NCBI GenBank assembly: GCA_036278735.1
Contig: DASUKM010000043.1
Coordinates: 1-64,000 of the forward strand
Reading direction: 5' to 3'
Length of the DNA: 64,000 bases
From: DASUKM01 sp036278735
Lineage (GTDB): Bacteria; Acidobacteriota; Vicinamibacteria; Vicinamibacterales; 2-12-FULL-66-21
Shown: piece after piece, positions 50,426 through 57,058 of the stretch
How the letters are laid out: every line of letters begins with the position of its first letter
How positions within the stretch are numbered: the first letter of the stretch is position 1
The notes under the pieces: model-generated
Told to the model about the DNA's origin: nothing
Database searches by the model: none
Seen by the model: the letters and a program-made list of their open reading frames with translations, nothing else
Program-made: the position numbers and the translations under genes

Positions 50426-51028
50426 ATGTCCCGAAACGAGTCCGACGCCGCCGCGGCGTTCGCCGCGGCCGAAGCGGTCCGCAAGGCGTACGCGGTCGGG
50501 CTCATCGAACGCAGTCCGGATTTCCCCGAGCTGACGTACCCGGACGTGCGGCAGACGGCGTCGCGCGTGCGCGAGGCGGGCATCGCCGTCCGGGCCGCCG
50601 CGCTGCTCGAACGCCGCGAGCCGCCCCCTGCCGACGAACTGATGTGGGCGCTCCGCGAGATCGACGCGCGTCTCGAGGAGTCGCCGCTGCCCCGCACCGA
50701 GTGGCCGAGGATGGCGGCGCTGTTCGACCGCGATCAGCTCGCGCGGCTGCTCCGCATCTCTCCCTCGAGCGTCGTGCGCTATCAGCACGGCGAGCGGACG
50801 ACGCCAGACGATGTGGCGGCGCGGCTGCACATGCTGGCACTGCTGACCGGCGATCTGGCGGGCGCCTACAACGAAATCGGGATCCGCCGCTGGTTCGAGC
50901 GTCCCCGCACGGCGCTCGACGGCCGCACGCCGGCGTCGCTGCTTCGCGCCCGGTGGAGCCCTGACGACGAAGGGCCGAAGCGCGTGCGAGCACTGGCGCG
51001 CGCGCTGGTCGCGTCTCCCGCCGCATGA
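50426..51028 (+). CDS. Xre/MbcA/ParS-type antitoxin (DUF2384)
   Basis: A 200-residue antitoxin of the RES-Xre system. The central helix-turn-helix region (FDRDQLARLLRISPSSVVRYQHG) precedes the toxin-binding DUF2384 tail AGAYNEIGIRRWFERPRTAL with GRTPASLL. It neutralises the RES toxin encoded next and probably represses its own promoter. A GGAGG lies upstream of the ATG. ATGA overlap with the toxin gene is typical. The N-terminal 75 residues are longer than in minimal antitoxins. Confidence 0.9.
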   Translation: MSRNESDAAAAFAAAEAVRKAYAVGLIERSPDFPELTYPDVRQTASRVREAGIAVRAAALLERREPPPADELMWALREIDARLEESPLPRTEWPRMAALFDRDQLARLLRISPSSVVRYQHGERTTPDDVAARLHMLALLTGDLAGAYNEIGIRRWFERPRTALDGRTPASLLRARWSPDDEGPKRVRALARALVASPAA

Positions 51029-51546
51029 TCGCGTTCCGGCACGCCGATCCGAGGCTTCCGTTCTTCTGGGAGGACAGCCGGCAACCGGCCGGCCGTTGGA
51101 ACGCGGAGGGCGCCGGTCCCGTGCAATACCTCGCGGAGACGCCCGACGGCGCGTGGGCGGAGTTTCTCCGGCACGAGGAGATTCGAACACCCGAGGACCT
51201 GGCCACCGTGCGCCGCGCGCTGTGGGCGATCGAGATTGACGACGCTGTCGGGGCGGAGCCGGCGCTGTCGAACGAGGTGATGACAGGCGGCCTCGCGTCG
51301 TACGACGCGTGTCGGGCGGAAGCGGACCGTCTCCGTGCCGGCGGCGCCGCGCGGTTCGATGCGCCGTCGGCGGCGCTTCGCGACGCGCGCGGCTTTCAGG
51401 TGCATGGCGGTCTCGTTGCCGGCGACTTCCGCGCGGCGCGCGCGATCGTGTTGTTCGGCGTGCCGGCTGGCGCGACGGGCTGGCGCGCGGTTCACGAGGG
51501 GCGTCCGCACCAGGAACTCCTCGGTCGCGTCCGATTCCTGCGATAA
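51025..51546 (+). CDS. RES-domain toxin
   Basis: A 173-residue RES-family toxin; characterised members degrade NAD+ and halt growth. The expected residues are visible: Arg in PAGRWNAEGAGPVQYLAE, Glu in GAWAEFLRHEE and Ser in FDAPSAAL. The frame is intact, so the toxin may be active. It sits between the second epimerase and the GDP-fucose-synthase-like gene, all on the same strand. Confidence 0.9.
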   Translation: MIAFRHADPRLPFFWEDSRQPAGRWNAEGAGPVQYLAETPDGAWAEFLRHEEIRTPEDLATVRRALWAIEIDDAVGAEPALSNEVMTGGLASYDACRAEADRLRAGGAARFDAPSAALRDARGFQVHGGLVAGDFRAARAIVLFGVPAGATGWRAVHEGRPHQELLGRVRFLR

Positions 51547-51557
51547 TCGAGTCATTT

Positions 51558-52511
51558 ATGTCGACCCGCGTCTTCGTCGCCGGCCACCGCGGCCTCGTCG
51601 GGTCCGCGATCGTGCGGCACCTCGAGCGCGAGGGGCAGGCGCATGTCCTCACGGCGACGCGCGATCAGCTCGATCTGCGCGATCAGGCGGCGGTGAACTA
51701 CTGGTTCAAGGCGAACCGCCCCGAGTACGTCTATCTGGTGGCTGGCACCGTTGGCGGGATTCTCGCGAACTCGACCCGGCCGGCCGAGTTCATCTACGAC
51801 AACATGCTGATTCACGCGACGGTGGTGCACGCGGCGCACCTCTACGGCGTGAAGAAGCTGCTGTATCTGGGCAGCTCCTGCATCTACCCGCGGCACTGCA
51901 CGCAGCCGATGACGGAGGAGCAGTTGCTGACGGGTGCCCTCGAGCCGACCAACGAGGCGTACGCGATCGCCAAGATTGCCGGCATCAAGCTGTGCCAGGC
52001 GTATCGCCGGCAGTACGGCGCGAACTTCGTCTCGGCGATGCCGACGAACTTGTACGGTCCGCACGACAACTTCGACCTCACCAGCTCGCACGTGCTGCCC
52101 GCGATGATCCGCCGCTTCCACGAGGCGAAGATCGCCGGCGCTCGCGAGGTGACGATCTGGGGGACGGGAACGCCGCGCCGCGAGTTCCTGCACGTCGACG
52201 ACCTCGCGTCGGCGTGCCTGTTCCTGATGGATCGCTACGAATCCGAGCGGCACATCAACGTCGGCACCGGCGAAGACCTCAGCATCCGCGAGCTGGCGGA
52301 ATTGGTGCGCGGCGTCGTACACCCGCCGGCGGCGCTCGCGTTCGACACCTCGAAGCCCGACGGCATGCCGCGCAAGCTGCTCGACGTCTCCCGCGTCCAC
52401 GCGCTCGGCTGGCGCCATACGATCGCGCTCCGCGACGGCATCGCGGCGACGTACGAGTGGTTCCTCGCCAACCAGTCCCACCTGCGCACCGGGTCCGCCG
52501 TCACCGCGTAA
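51558..52511 (+). CDS. fcl: GDP-L-fucose synthase-like NAD(P)-dependent epimerase/reductase
   Basis: A 317-residue short-chain dehydrogenase of the GDP-4-keto-6-deoxymannose epimerase/reductase type. VFVAGHRGLVGSAIVRHLE is the dinucleotide fold, LGSSCIYPRHCTQPM carries the catalytic Ser/Cys region, and YAIAKIAGIKLCQAYRRQYG the Tyr-x3-Lys. It would make GDP-L-fucose from the product of GDP-mannose dehydratase, but no gmd lies in the window. A GATAAT box precedes the ATG by ten bases. Activity on another NDP-sugar is possible. Confidence 0.9.
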   Translation: MSTRVFVAGHRGLVGSAIVRHLEREGQAHVLTATRDQLDLRDQAAVNYWFKANRPEYVYLVAGTVGGILANSTRPAEFIYDNMLIHATVVHAAHLYGVKKLLYLGSSCIYPRHCTQPMTEEQLLTGALEPTNEAYAIAKIAGIKLCQAYRRQYGANFVSAMPTNLYGPHDNFDLTSSHVLPAMIRRFHEAKIAGAREVTIWGTGTPRREFLHVDDLASACLFLMDRYESERHINVGTGEDLSIRELAELVRGVVHPPAALAFDTSKPDGMPRKLLDVSRVHALGWRHTIALRDGIAATYEWFLANQSHLRTGSAVTA

Positions 52512-52589
52512 TCGCCGTGGACGCCTCGCCGTCGGATCGGCCGGAGACGTGCGCCGATCCATGGTGATCCGCCAATCCCTGGCCGAAGG

Positions 52590-52685
52590 TGTAGGTCCGT
52601 GTAGGTCCGTGTAATCCGTGTGATCCGTGTGATCCGTGTAATCCGTGTGATCCGTGTAATCCGTGCGATCCGTGTGATCCGTGGC
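52590..52685. repeat. Nonamer minisatellite, second array
   Basis: About 96 bases of CCGTGTGAT and CCGTGTAAT nonamers, beginning with two GTAGGTCCGT decamers. Same family and orientation as 8115-8319. It fills most of the gap before the nucleotidase gene. Confidence 0.9.
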
Positions 52686-52720
52686 CCTCTTTCGTCATTG
52701 CCCGCGGCCGGGCTCAGGCA

Positions 52721-52726
52721 TACGAT
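52721..52726 (+). promoter_or_regulatory. -10 box (TACGAT) of the HAD nucleotidase
   Basis: TACGAT ends six bases before the ATG at 52733, again the leaderless spacing. It lies 35 bases after the minisatellite. Confidence 0.4.
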
Positions 52727-52732
52727 CGCTGT

Positions 52733-53473
52733 ATGTCGCTTCGGATTGGTTTCGACATGGACGGCGTGCTCGCCGACTTCGCGTCGGCGTATCACGACGT
52801 CGAGGCGCGCCTGTTCGGGCCGCGGACGGTGACCCGCGCGGGAAGTCCCGAGGAAGAATCAATCGCACGCGAAGGGGAGGGTGCGGCCGAGCCCGGACCT
52901 GGCGATGCGCCGCCGGACGCCGCCCCCGCCGATGCGTCGGCACTCGAGGCTACCCGCGAGCTGCGGCGCCGCCGCGACGTCATCTGGCAGGCGATCCGTG
53001 AGACGCCGGACTTCTGGACGTCGCTGACGCCGACCCGCGAGGGAGCGGTGCGTCGGATTCACGAGATGATGCTGCGGCACCGGTGGGAAGTGTTCTTCAT
53101 CACGCAGCGCCCGAAGACCGAAGGAGATACGGTCCAGCGGCAGACGCAGCGCTGGCTCGTCGCGCAGGGCTTCGATCTGCCGAGCGTGCTCGTCATCCCC
53201 GGGTCGCGCGGCGGCGTGGCCGCGGCGCTCGCGCTCGACTATCACGTGGACGACAGCCCGAAGAACTGCGTCGACATCCGGTCCGACTCGAACGCCCGCC
53301 CGATCCTGATCGTCGATACAGACGACGAGATGACCGCGCGCAGCGCACGCAAGCTCGGCATCGCGTCTGCGCTCTCGATCGACGCCTGCCTCGATATCCT
53401 CGACCAGGCCAGCCTCGCCCGCACCGAACCGGGTCTCCTCTCCCGCCTCGCTCAGATGATTGGCTGGAAATAG
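52733..53473 (+). CDS. HAD-superfamily 5'-nucleotidase-like protein
   Basis: A 246-residue hydrolase. IGFDMDGVLADFASAYHDVE is HAD motif I with the nucleophilic aspartate. FITQRPKTEGDTVQ is the motif II region, and YHVDDSPKNCVD the terminal metal-binding acidic motif. The plan matches NT5C-type 5'(3')-deoxyribonucleotidases. An acidic, Pro/Ala-rich insert (about residues 40-70) sits in the cap. No partner is obvious. Confidence 0.8.
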   Translation: MSLRIGFDMDGVLADFASAYHDVEARLFGPRTVTRAGSPEEESIAREGEGAAEPGPGDAPPDAAPADASALEATRELRRRRDVIWQAIRETPDFWTSLTPTREGAVRRIHEMMLRHRWEVFFITQRPKTEGDTVQRQTQRWLVAQGFDLPSVLVIPGSRGGVAAALALDYHVDDSPKNCVDIRSDSNARPILIVDTDDEMTARSARKLGIASALSIDACLDILDQASLARTEPGLLSRLAQMIGWK

Positions 53474-53477
53474 GAAC

Positions 53478-53654
53478 CCAGTCGCCAGTCGCTGCCAGTC
53501 GCCAGTCGCTGCCAGTCGCCAGTCGCCAGTTACCAGTTACCAGTTACCAGTTACCAGTTACCAGTTACCAGTTTTCCGCCCTCCGCCCTCCGCCCTCCGC
53601 CCTCCGCCCTCCGCCCTCCGCCTTCCGCCCTCCGCCCTCCGCCTTCTGCCCTCT
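53478..53654. repeat. Three successive microsatellite-like tracts
   Basis: CAGTCGC(TGC)CAGTCGC units (53478-53529), then seven TTACCAG heptamers (to about 53574), then CCGCCCT heptamers (to 53650). They abut the stop of the minus-strand membrane gene. The CCGCCCT tract is inverted relative to the GGAGGGC tract at 55938-56034. Confidence 0.9.
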
Positions 53655-54123
53655 ACCGTCCGACGTGATAGTTGTGCGCGACGACGGCGGCGCCTGCCAC
53701 GTTCAGCGCGACCATCAAGACGGTCGCGGCTCTCGGATGGTTCTTCGAGAGCCGGTGCGCGAGGAGGATGGTGCCGGTCGCCGACGTCGCCTTCAACGCG
53801 ATGAGCGTCGCCGGCTGCATGTTCGTCCACTTCAGTGCGGGGTTGCGCTCGACGGCGCCGGCGTCGATCGCGCGCAGCGTCGAATGGAGATCGAGCGCCT
53901 GGAGGGTGACGAAACTCGCATAGAGCGAGACGCGAACCCAGTTGGTGGGCGACGGCACCTCCTGATCCGTGTTGAACGACACGGAGGCGAACATGGAGGG
54001 AGCTTCCTCCGCGTCGAGCGGCTGTGCGCACAGCGCGGCGTCGGGTGCGAAGGCCACGAGCAGAAGGATCACGAACGGCAGCGTCGTGCAGTAGCGTGCA
54101 ATCGTGTGCATAAGGGCACACAC
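53653..54123 (-). CDS. Small membrane protein, paralogue A
   Basis: A 156-residue protein of unknown function. A signal-like hydrophobic N-terminus (LPFVILLLVAFAPDAALC) precedes about three hydrophobic helices: VSLYASFVTLQALDLHSTL, ATLIALKATSATGTILLAH and AATVLMVALNVAGAAVVAHN. It aligns over its whole C-terminal 90 residues with the neighbour at 54309 (ALQALD, HNY and other shared positions). GTG 54123 is chosen because AGGAGG sits five bases before it. A tandem duplication is clear. Confidence 0.7.
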   Translation of the reverse strand: MCALMHTIARYCTTLPFVILLLVAFAPDAALCAQPLDAEEAPSMFASVSFNTDQEVPSPTNWVRVSLYASFVTLQALDLHSTLRAIDAGAVERNPALKWTNMQPATLIALKATSATGTILLAHRLSKNHPRAATVLMVALNVAGAAVVAHNYHVGR

Positions 54124-54308
54124 GATGACCTCCTGAAGTCATCCGCGCAAGAGAAGGTATGGTGAAGGAAACGTTAAATTCGATCAGAGGGTGAAGTCTC
54201 GGCGGCGGATGACCTTATGGCGCTGGCCGCGCGACGATTGTTCTCCCTCGACGGGAATGTCCGGAACTGCCGGCAGACCAAAGTACGCGTCGCGTATGAC
54301 TTCCGGCC

Positions 54309-54776
54309 TCAGCGGACCACGGCGTAGTTGTGCACCACGACCGCCGTCATCGCGGCGTTGGCGATCGTCATGAAGATCAGCGCCGCGCGTCGATGATGCG
54401 GGAACAGGCGTTCGCTCGCCCAGATCGTGCCCGCCGTGGCGCCAGCCTTCAGCGCAATGAACGCGGCGGGATGATCGACGACGACGCGCATCGCGTCGTT
54501 GGCTTCGCGTGCACGGCCGGTGGCGATCGCGAGACCGGTTGACTGGACGTCGAGCGCCTGCAGCGCGGCGAACGAAATGTACAGCGGCACGAGCGCGGCC
54601 GGTCGCGGCGCGCGCGCGGCCACGACGGGCGGTACGACGATCGCCTGCGCGACTGGCGCCGGCGTCGCGATGGATGTGGACGTGGATGGTTGCGCCGCCG
54701 CCGGCTGAGCCGCGGCCGGCGCGGCGGCGGCCAGCAGGACGACGACGACGATCGAGCCAGGACACCGCGCCAGCAC
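54309..54776 (-). CDS. Small membrane protein, paralogue B
   Basis: A 155-residue protein, second of the pair. A hydrophobic signal (IVVVVLLAAAAPAAAQ) and a Pro/Ser/Thr linker lead to the same three-helix block as paralogue A: VPLYISFAALQALDVQSTG, AFIALKAGATAGTIWASE and ALIFMTIANAAMTAVVVHNY. The start is probably the GTG at 54776; the TTG just before it lies in an inserted GGGGTCAGATCTTG sequence, which may have replaced the original 5' region. The function is unknown. Confidence 0.65.
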   Translation of the reverse strand: MLARCPGSIVVVVLLAAAAPAAAQPAAAQPSTSTSIATPAPVAQAIVVPPVVAARAPRPAALVPLYISFAALQALDVQSTGLAIATGRAREANDAMRVVVDHPAAFIALKAGATAGTIWASERLFPHHRRAALIFMTIANAAMTAVVVHNYAVVR

Positions 54777-54790
54777 CAAGATCTGACCCC
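54777..54790. repeat. Half-site of the REPIN/MITE terminus
   Basis: CAAGATCTGACCCC equals the outermost 14 bases of the 121-base element at 15696-15816. The matching partner arm was not found nearby, so this may be a decayed or single copy. Confidence 0.6.
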
Positions 54791-55020
54791 CGCCGCTTGC
54801 TTCATCAACGCGGGTGCCATGCAGGCGTGCGCGCGGCGACGCGGCGCGGAATCGCTGACGTGAAACGGAGTTAGGCGGGAAATCGATTGCGGCGGCGCGC
54901 CAGCGCGCGCACGAGGGCGTGCCGCGGAACTGCCCAGTTCGGGAAAGAAACTGCCGTGCGAGAGTAGCGCGAGAGCGACGACCAGCTCAGGCGGGCACCG
55001 AAGCGCAGCACGCGCGGCGC

Positions 55021-55914
55021 TCAGTTGAAGCCGGCGACGTGGCGGCGCAGCGCCTTGACGTGTTCCCAGACGCGCGACGCGTCCTCGTCGGGCGGGTCCT
55101 CGCTGTCGGAGGCATCCGCGTGGCGCGGCAGGAGCCGCAGGTAGCTCTCGAGATCGCGCAGCGCGGCGGCGAAGTCTTCCATCTGGTACGACAGCAGCCC
55201 GCGATCGCGCAGTTCGGCGACCGCCGACGGGTCGACGGCGAGCAGCAGGTCGGAGGCCATCCGCGCCTGCGGGAACGAACGCATCCGGACGTAGAGCCGC
55301 TTCAGGTTGACCAGCATGCGGGTGACGATTTCCTGGCGCGTGGCCCTCGCGAGCAGCCCGCGATCGTACGCCGCTTCGTCGCCGAAATGCTGCTGGAGCA
55401 GCCGCCGGCAGTCCGTCTCGGAGAGCAGCGCGCCGCTGTGGAACGGATCGACGATGAGGTCGCGCTCGCCGGGATCGTCGATGGCGCGTACGAGAAAGTG
55501 GCCGGGGAAATTGATCCCTTCCACGTGCAGCCCGGCCCGGCGCGCGAGTTCGAGATACACGACCGCGAGGCTGATCGGGATGCCGGTGCGGCGGTCGAGC
55601 ACCTCGTTCAAGAAGCTGTTGCGCGGATCGTCGTAGTGCTCGCGGTTGCCGCTGAAGCCGAGCTCCTCGTACAGATAGGCGTTGAAGCTGGCGACCCGCG
55701 CGCCGCCACCCGCGTCGCCGGCACGCAGCAGCCGCGCGGCCGCCATTTCCCCCATCCGCTCCAGCCGCTGCAGGTACGGCTCCGGATCGAGCGCGGGATA
55801 CTCGATGCCCGCGATGGCCAGCGCCGCCGGCGCGAGGGATTCCCCCGGCGCATTCATCGCGGCCATCAAGTCGTCGGCGACTCGCGCGCTGCGGCCGTCG
55901 AGGGACGGGGGCAT
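55021..55914 (-). CDS. SirB1-type transglutaminase-like protein with TPR-like tail
   Basis: A 297-residue protein of the SirB1 family. FLNEVLDRRTGIPISLAVVY followed by GINFPGHFLVR is the signature; the second half is helical, with repeats resembling tetratricopeptides (LRDRGLLSYQMEDFAAALRD). Its biochemical role is not established. I moved the start to ATG 55914, because a TACAAT box ends six bases before it; an ATG seven codons upstream overlaps that box. Confidence 0.88.
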   Translation of the reverse strand: MPPSLDGRSARVADDLMAAMNAPGESLAPAALAIAGIEYPALDPEPYLQRLERMGEMAAARLLRAGDAGGGARVASFNAYLYEELGFSGNREHYDDPRNSFLNEVLDRRTGIPISLAVVYLELARRAGLHVEGINFPGHFLVRAIDDPGERDLIVDPFHSGALLSETDCRRLLQQHFGDEAAYDRGLLARATRQEIVTRMLVNLKRLYVRMRSFPQARMASDLLLAVDPSAVAELRDRGLLSYQMEDFAAALRDLESYLRLLPRHADASDSEDPPDEDASRVWEHVKALRRHVAGFN

Positions 55915-55920
55915 GAGGGG

Positions 55921-55926
55921 ATTGTA
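55921..55926 (-). promoter_or_regulatory. -10 box (TACAAT) of the SirB1-type gene
   Basis: TACAAT on the minus strand ends six bases before the ATG at 55914, supporting a leaderless message and the shorter start. Confidence 0.45.
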
Positions 55927-55937
55927 AGGCAACAAGA

Positions 55938-56034
55938 CGGAGGGTGGAGGGTGGAAGGCGGAGGGCGGAAGGCGGAGGGCGGAGGGCGGAGGGTGGAAGG
56001 CGGAGGGTGGAGGGTGGAGGGCGGAGGGCGGAGG
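55938..56034. repeat. GGAGGGC/GGAGGGT heptamer tract
   Basis: About 97 bases of GGAGGGC, GGAGGGT and GGAAGGC units ending just before the stop of the HAD phosphatase gene. It is the inverted counterpart of the CCGCCCT tract near 53600. Confidence 0.9.
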
Positions 56035-56041
56035 AAGCTGC

Positions 56042-56704
56042 TTATGTCTTCAGGCCTGACGTGATCAACTCGATCGTGAGCTCGTCCAGGCTGGAGATGA
56101 CGACGTCCGCCTCCCGCAGATCGCCGGCGGGGTAGGTGTGGGTGACGGCAATCGTGCGCAGGCCGGCGGCACGGGCCGACTGCAGCCCCTGCCGCGAGTC
56201 CTCGATCGCGACGCACGCGCCGGGCTCGACGCCGTGGAGTTGTGCGGCACGCGCGTAGGGGTCCGGATCCGGTTTCGACCGTTCCGTGTCCTCGGCCGAG
56301 ACGATGAAGCGGAAGCGATCCTGCAGGCCGGCGGCGCGCAGCATGAGATCGATGTCGCGCCGCATGGCGCCGGACGCGATGCCGAGCGGAAAGGCGCGCC
56401 CGACCCGCTCCACGCACGCCGCCGCTCCCGGATAGAGCACGTTGCGTCCCCCCACGAGCCGCTCGAAGCGCGCCATCTTCTCGTGCAGCAGCAGATCGAT
56501 CTCCTCGTCGCCGAGGATCAGGCCGTGATCCGCCGCGATGTGCTGGAACACCCCCTCGTCGTCGAATCCAAGATACCGCTCGTAATACGCCGCGCGCGTC
56601 AGGTCGAGGCCCGAATCGCGCAATAGATCCCGCAGCACTTCGAAGTGCAGCGGCTCGGAGTCGGCGAGGACGCCGTCGAAGTCGAAGACGAGGCAGCGGG
56701 GCAT
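56042..56704 (-). CDS. HAD-superfamily phosphatase (beta-phosphoglucomutase-like)
   Basis: A 220-residue HAD hydrolase with a helical cap. CLVFDFDGVLADSEPLHFE carries the DxD nucleophile and the residues typical of the phosphoglucomutase/GS1-like group; motif II is GIASGA, motif III lysine is in ERSKPDPDPY, and motif IV is CVAIEDSRQG. The substrate is likely a sugar or glycerol phosphate. ATG 56704 immediately precedes the fold; the open frame upstream is repeat sequence. It is last in a minus-strand run. Confidence 0.9.
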   Translation of the reverse strand: MPRCLVFDFDGVLADSEPLHFEVLRDLLRDSGLDLTRAAYYERYLGFDDEGVFQHIAADHGLILGDEEIDLLLHEKMARFERLVGGRNVLYPGAAACVERVGRAFPLGIASGAMRRDIDLMLRAAGLQDRFRFIVSAEDTERSKPDPDPYARAAQLHGVEPGACVAIEDSRQGLQSARAAGLRTIAVTHTYPAGDLREADVVISSLDELTIELITSGLKT

Positions 56705-56717
56705 GGGTGTGAGGGCG

Positions 56718-56763
56718 AGGTTCAGGGCGCCGGGTTCGGGGTTCCGAGTCGGGTGCAAGGTTC
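56718..56763. repeat. GAACCC-type heptamer tract, inverted
   Basis: Units GGTTCAG, GGGTTCG, GGGGTTC and GTTCTC on the plus strand, the reverse complement of the tracts at 4481, 11614 and 21361. Confidence 0.65.
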
Positions 56764-56997
56764 TCTCCCCCGCCCTCACCGCAAGGCGAAGCCGGTTCTC
56801 GGGCGGGGCGTACGGACAATCGTATTTCGGATTGGAAGCAGAACGAAGAACAGCTCATGGGTTCTCAAATCCGCTGGGTGGAGCGTGCGGCTCACCGGGC
56901 CGTCCAGTGGAGAGTCTCGACCGCCTGCTCGTGTTTCGCGCAAACATCTGATAACAGGCGGTTTGTATCAAATTTACGGTTCTGGTCGCAAAGGACC

Positions 56998-57026
56998 TTG
57001 CGAGAAGATTGTATAGCATATACAAT
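56998..57026 (+). promoter_or_regulatory. Promoter and overlapping palindrome before the TonB receptor
   Basis: TTGCGA (56998-57003) and TACAAT (57021-57026) stand 17 bases apart, a good sigma-70-type spacing. A 19-base palindrome, ATTGTATA-GCA-TATACAAT (57008-57026), covers the -10 and could be an operator. An AAGGAGAGG Shine-Dalgarno precedes the ATG at 57059, so this gene has a normal leader. Confidence 0.5.
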
Positions 57027-57058
57027 ATCGCCGCTGCTGAGAGGCATAAGGAGAGGCC

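Larger units (their letters stand above)
56705..57058. other. Intergenic region upstream of the TonB receptor
   Basis: About 350 bases between divergent genes. The first 60 hold a GAACCC-type tract (56718-56763). The last 60 hold a likely promoter and palindrome. In between I see no ORF with family support. Confidence 0.6.

Noticed and set aside
52501..52832. ORFs with GSHGLHG or VIRVIRV repeats
   Set aside because: Translation of the second minisatellite array; the real gene starts at 52733 in another frame.
53474..53655. Possible ORF in the CAGTCGC/TTACCAG/CCGCCCT tract
   Set aside because: Pure short-period repeat with no start or family match.
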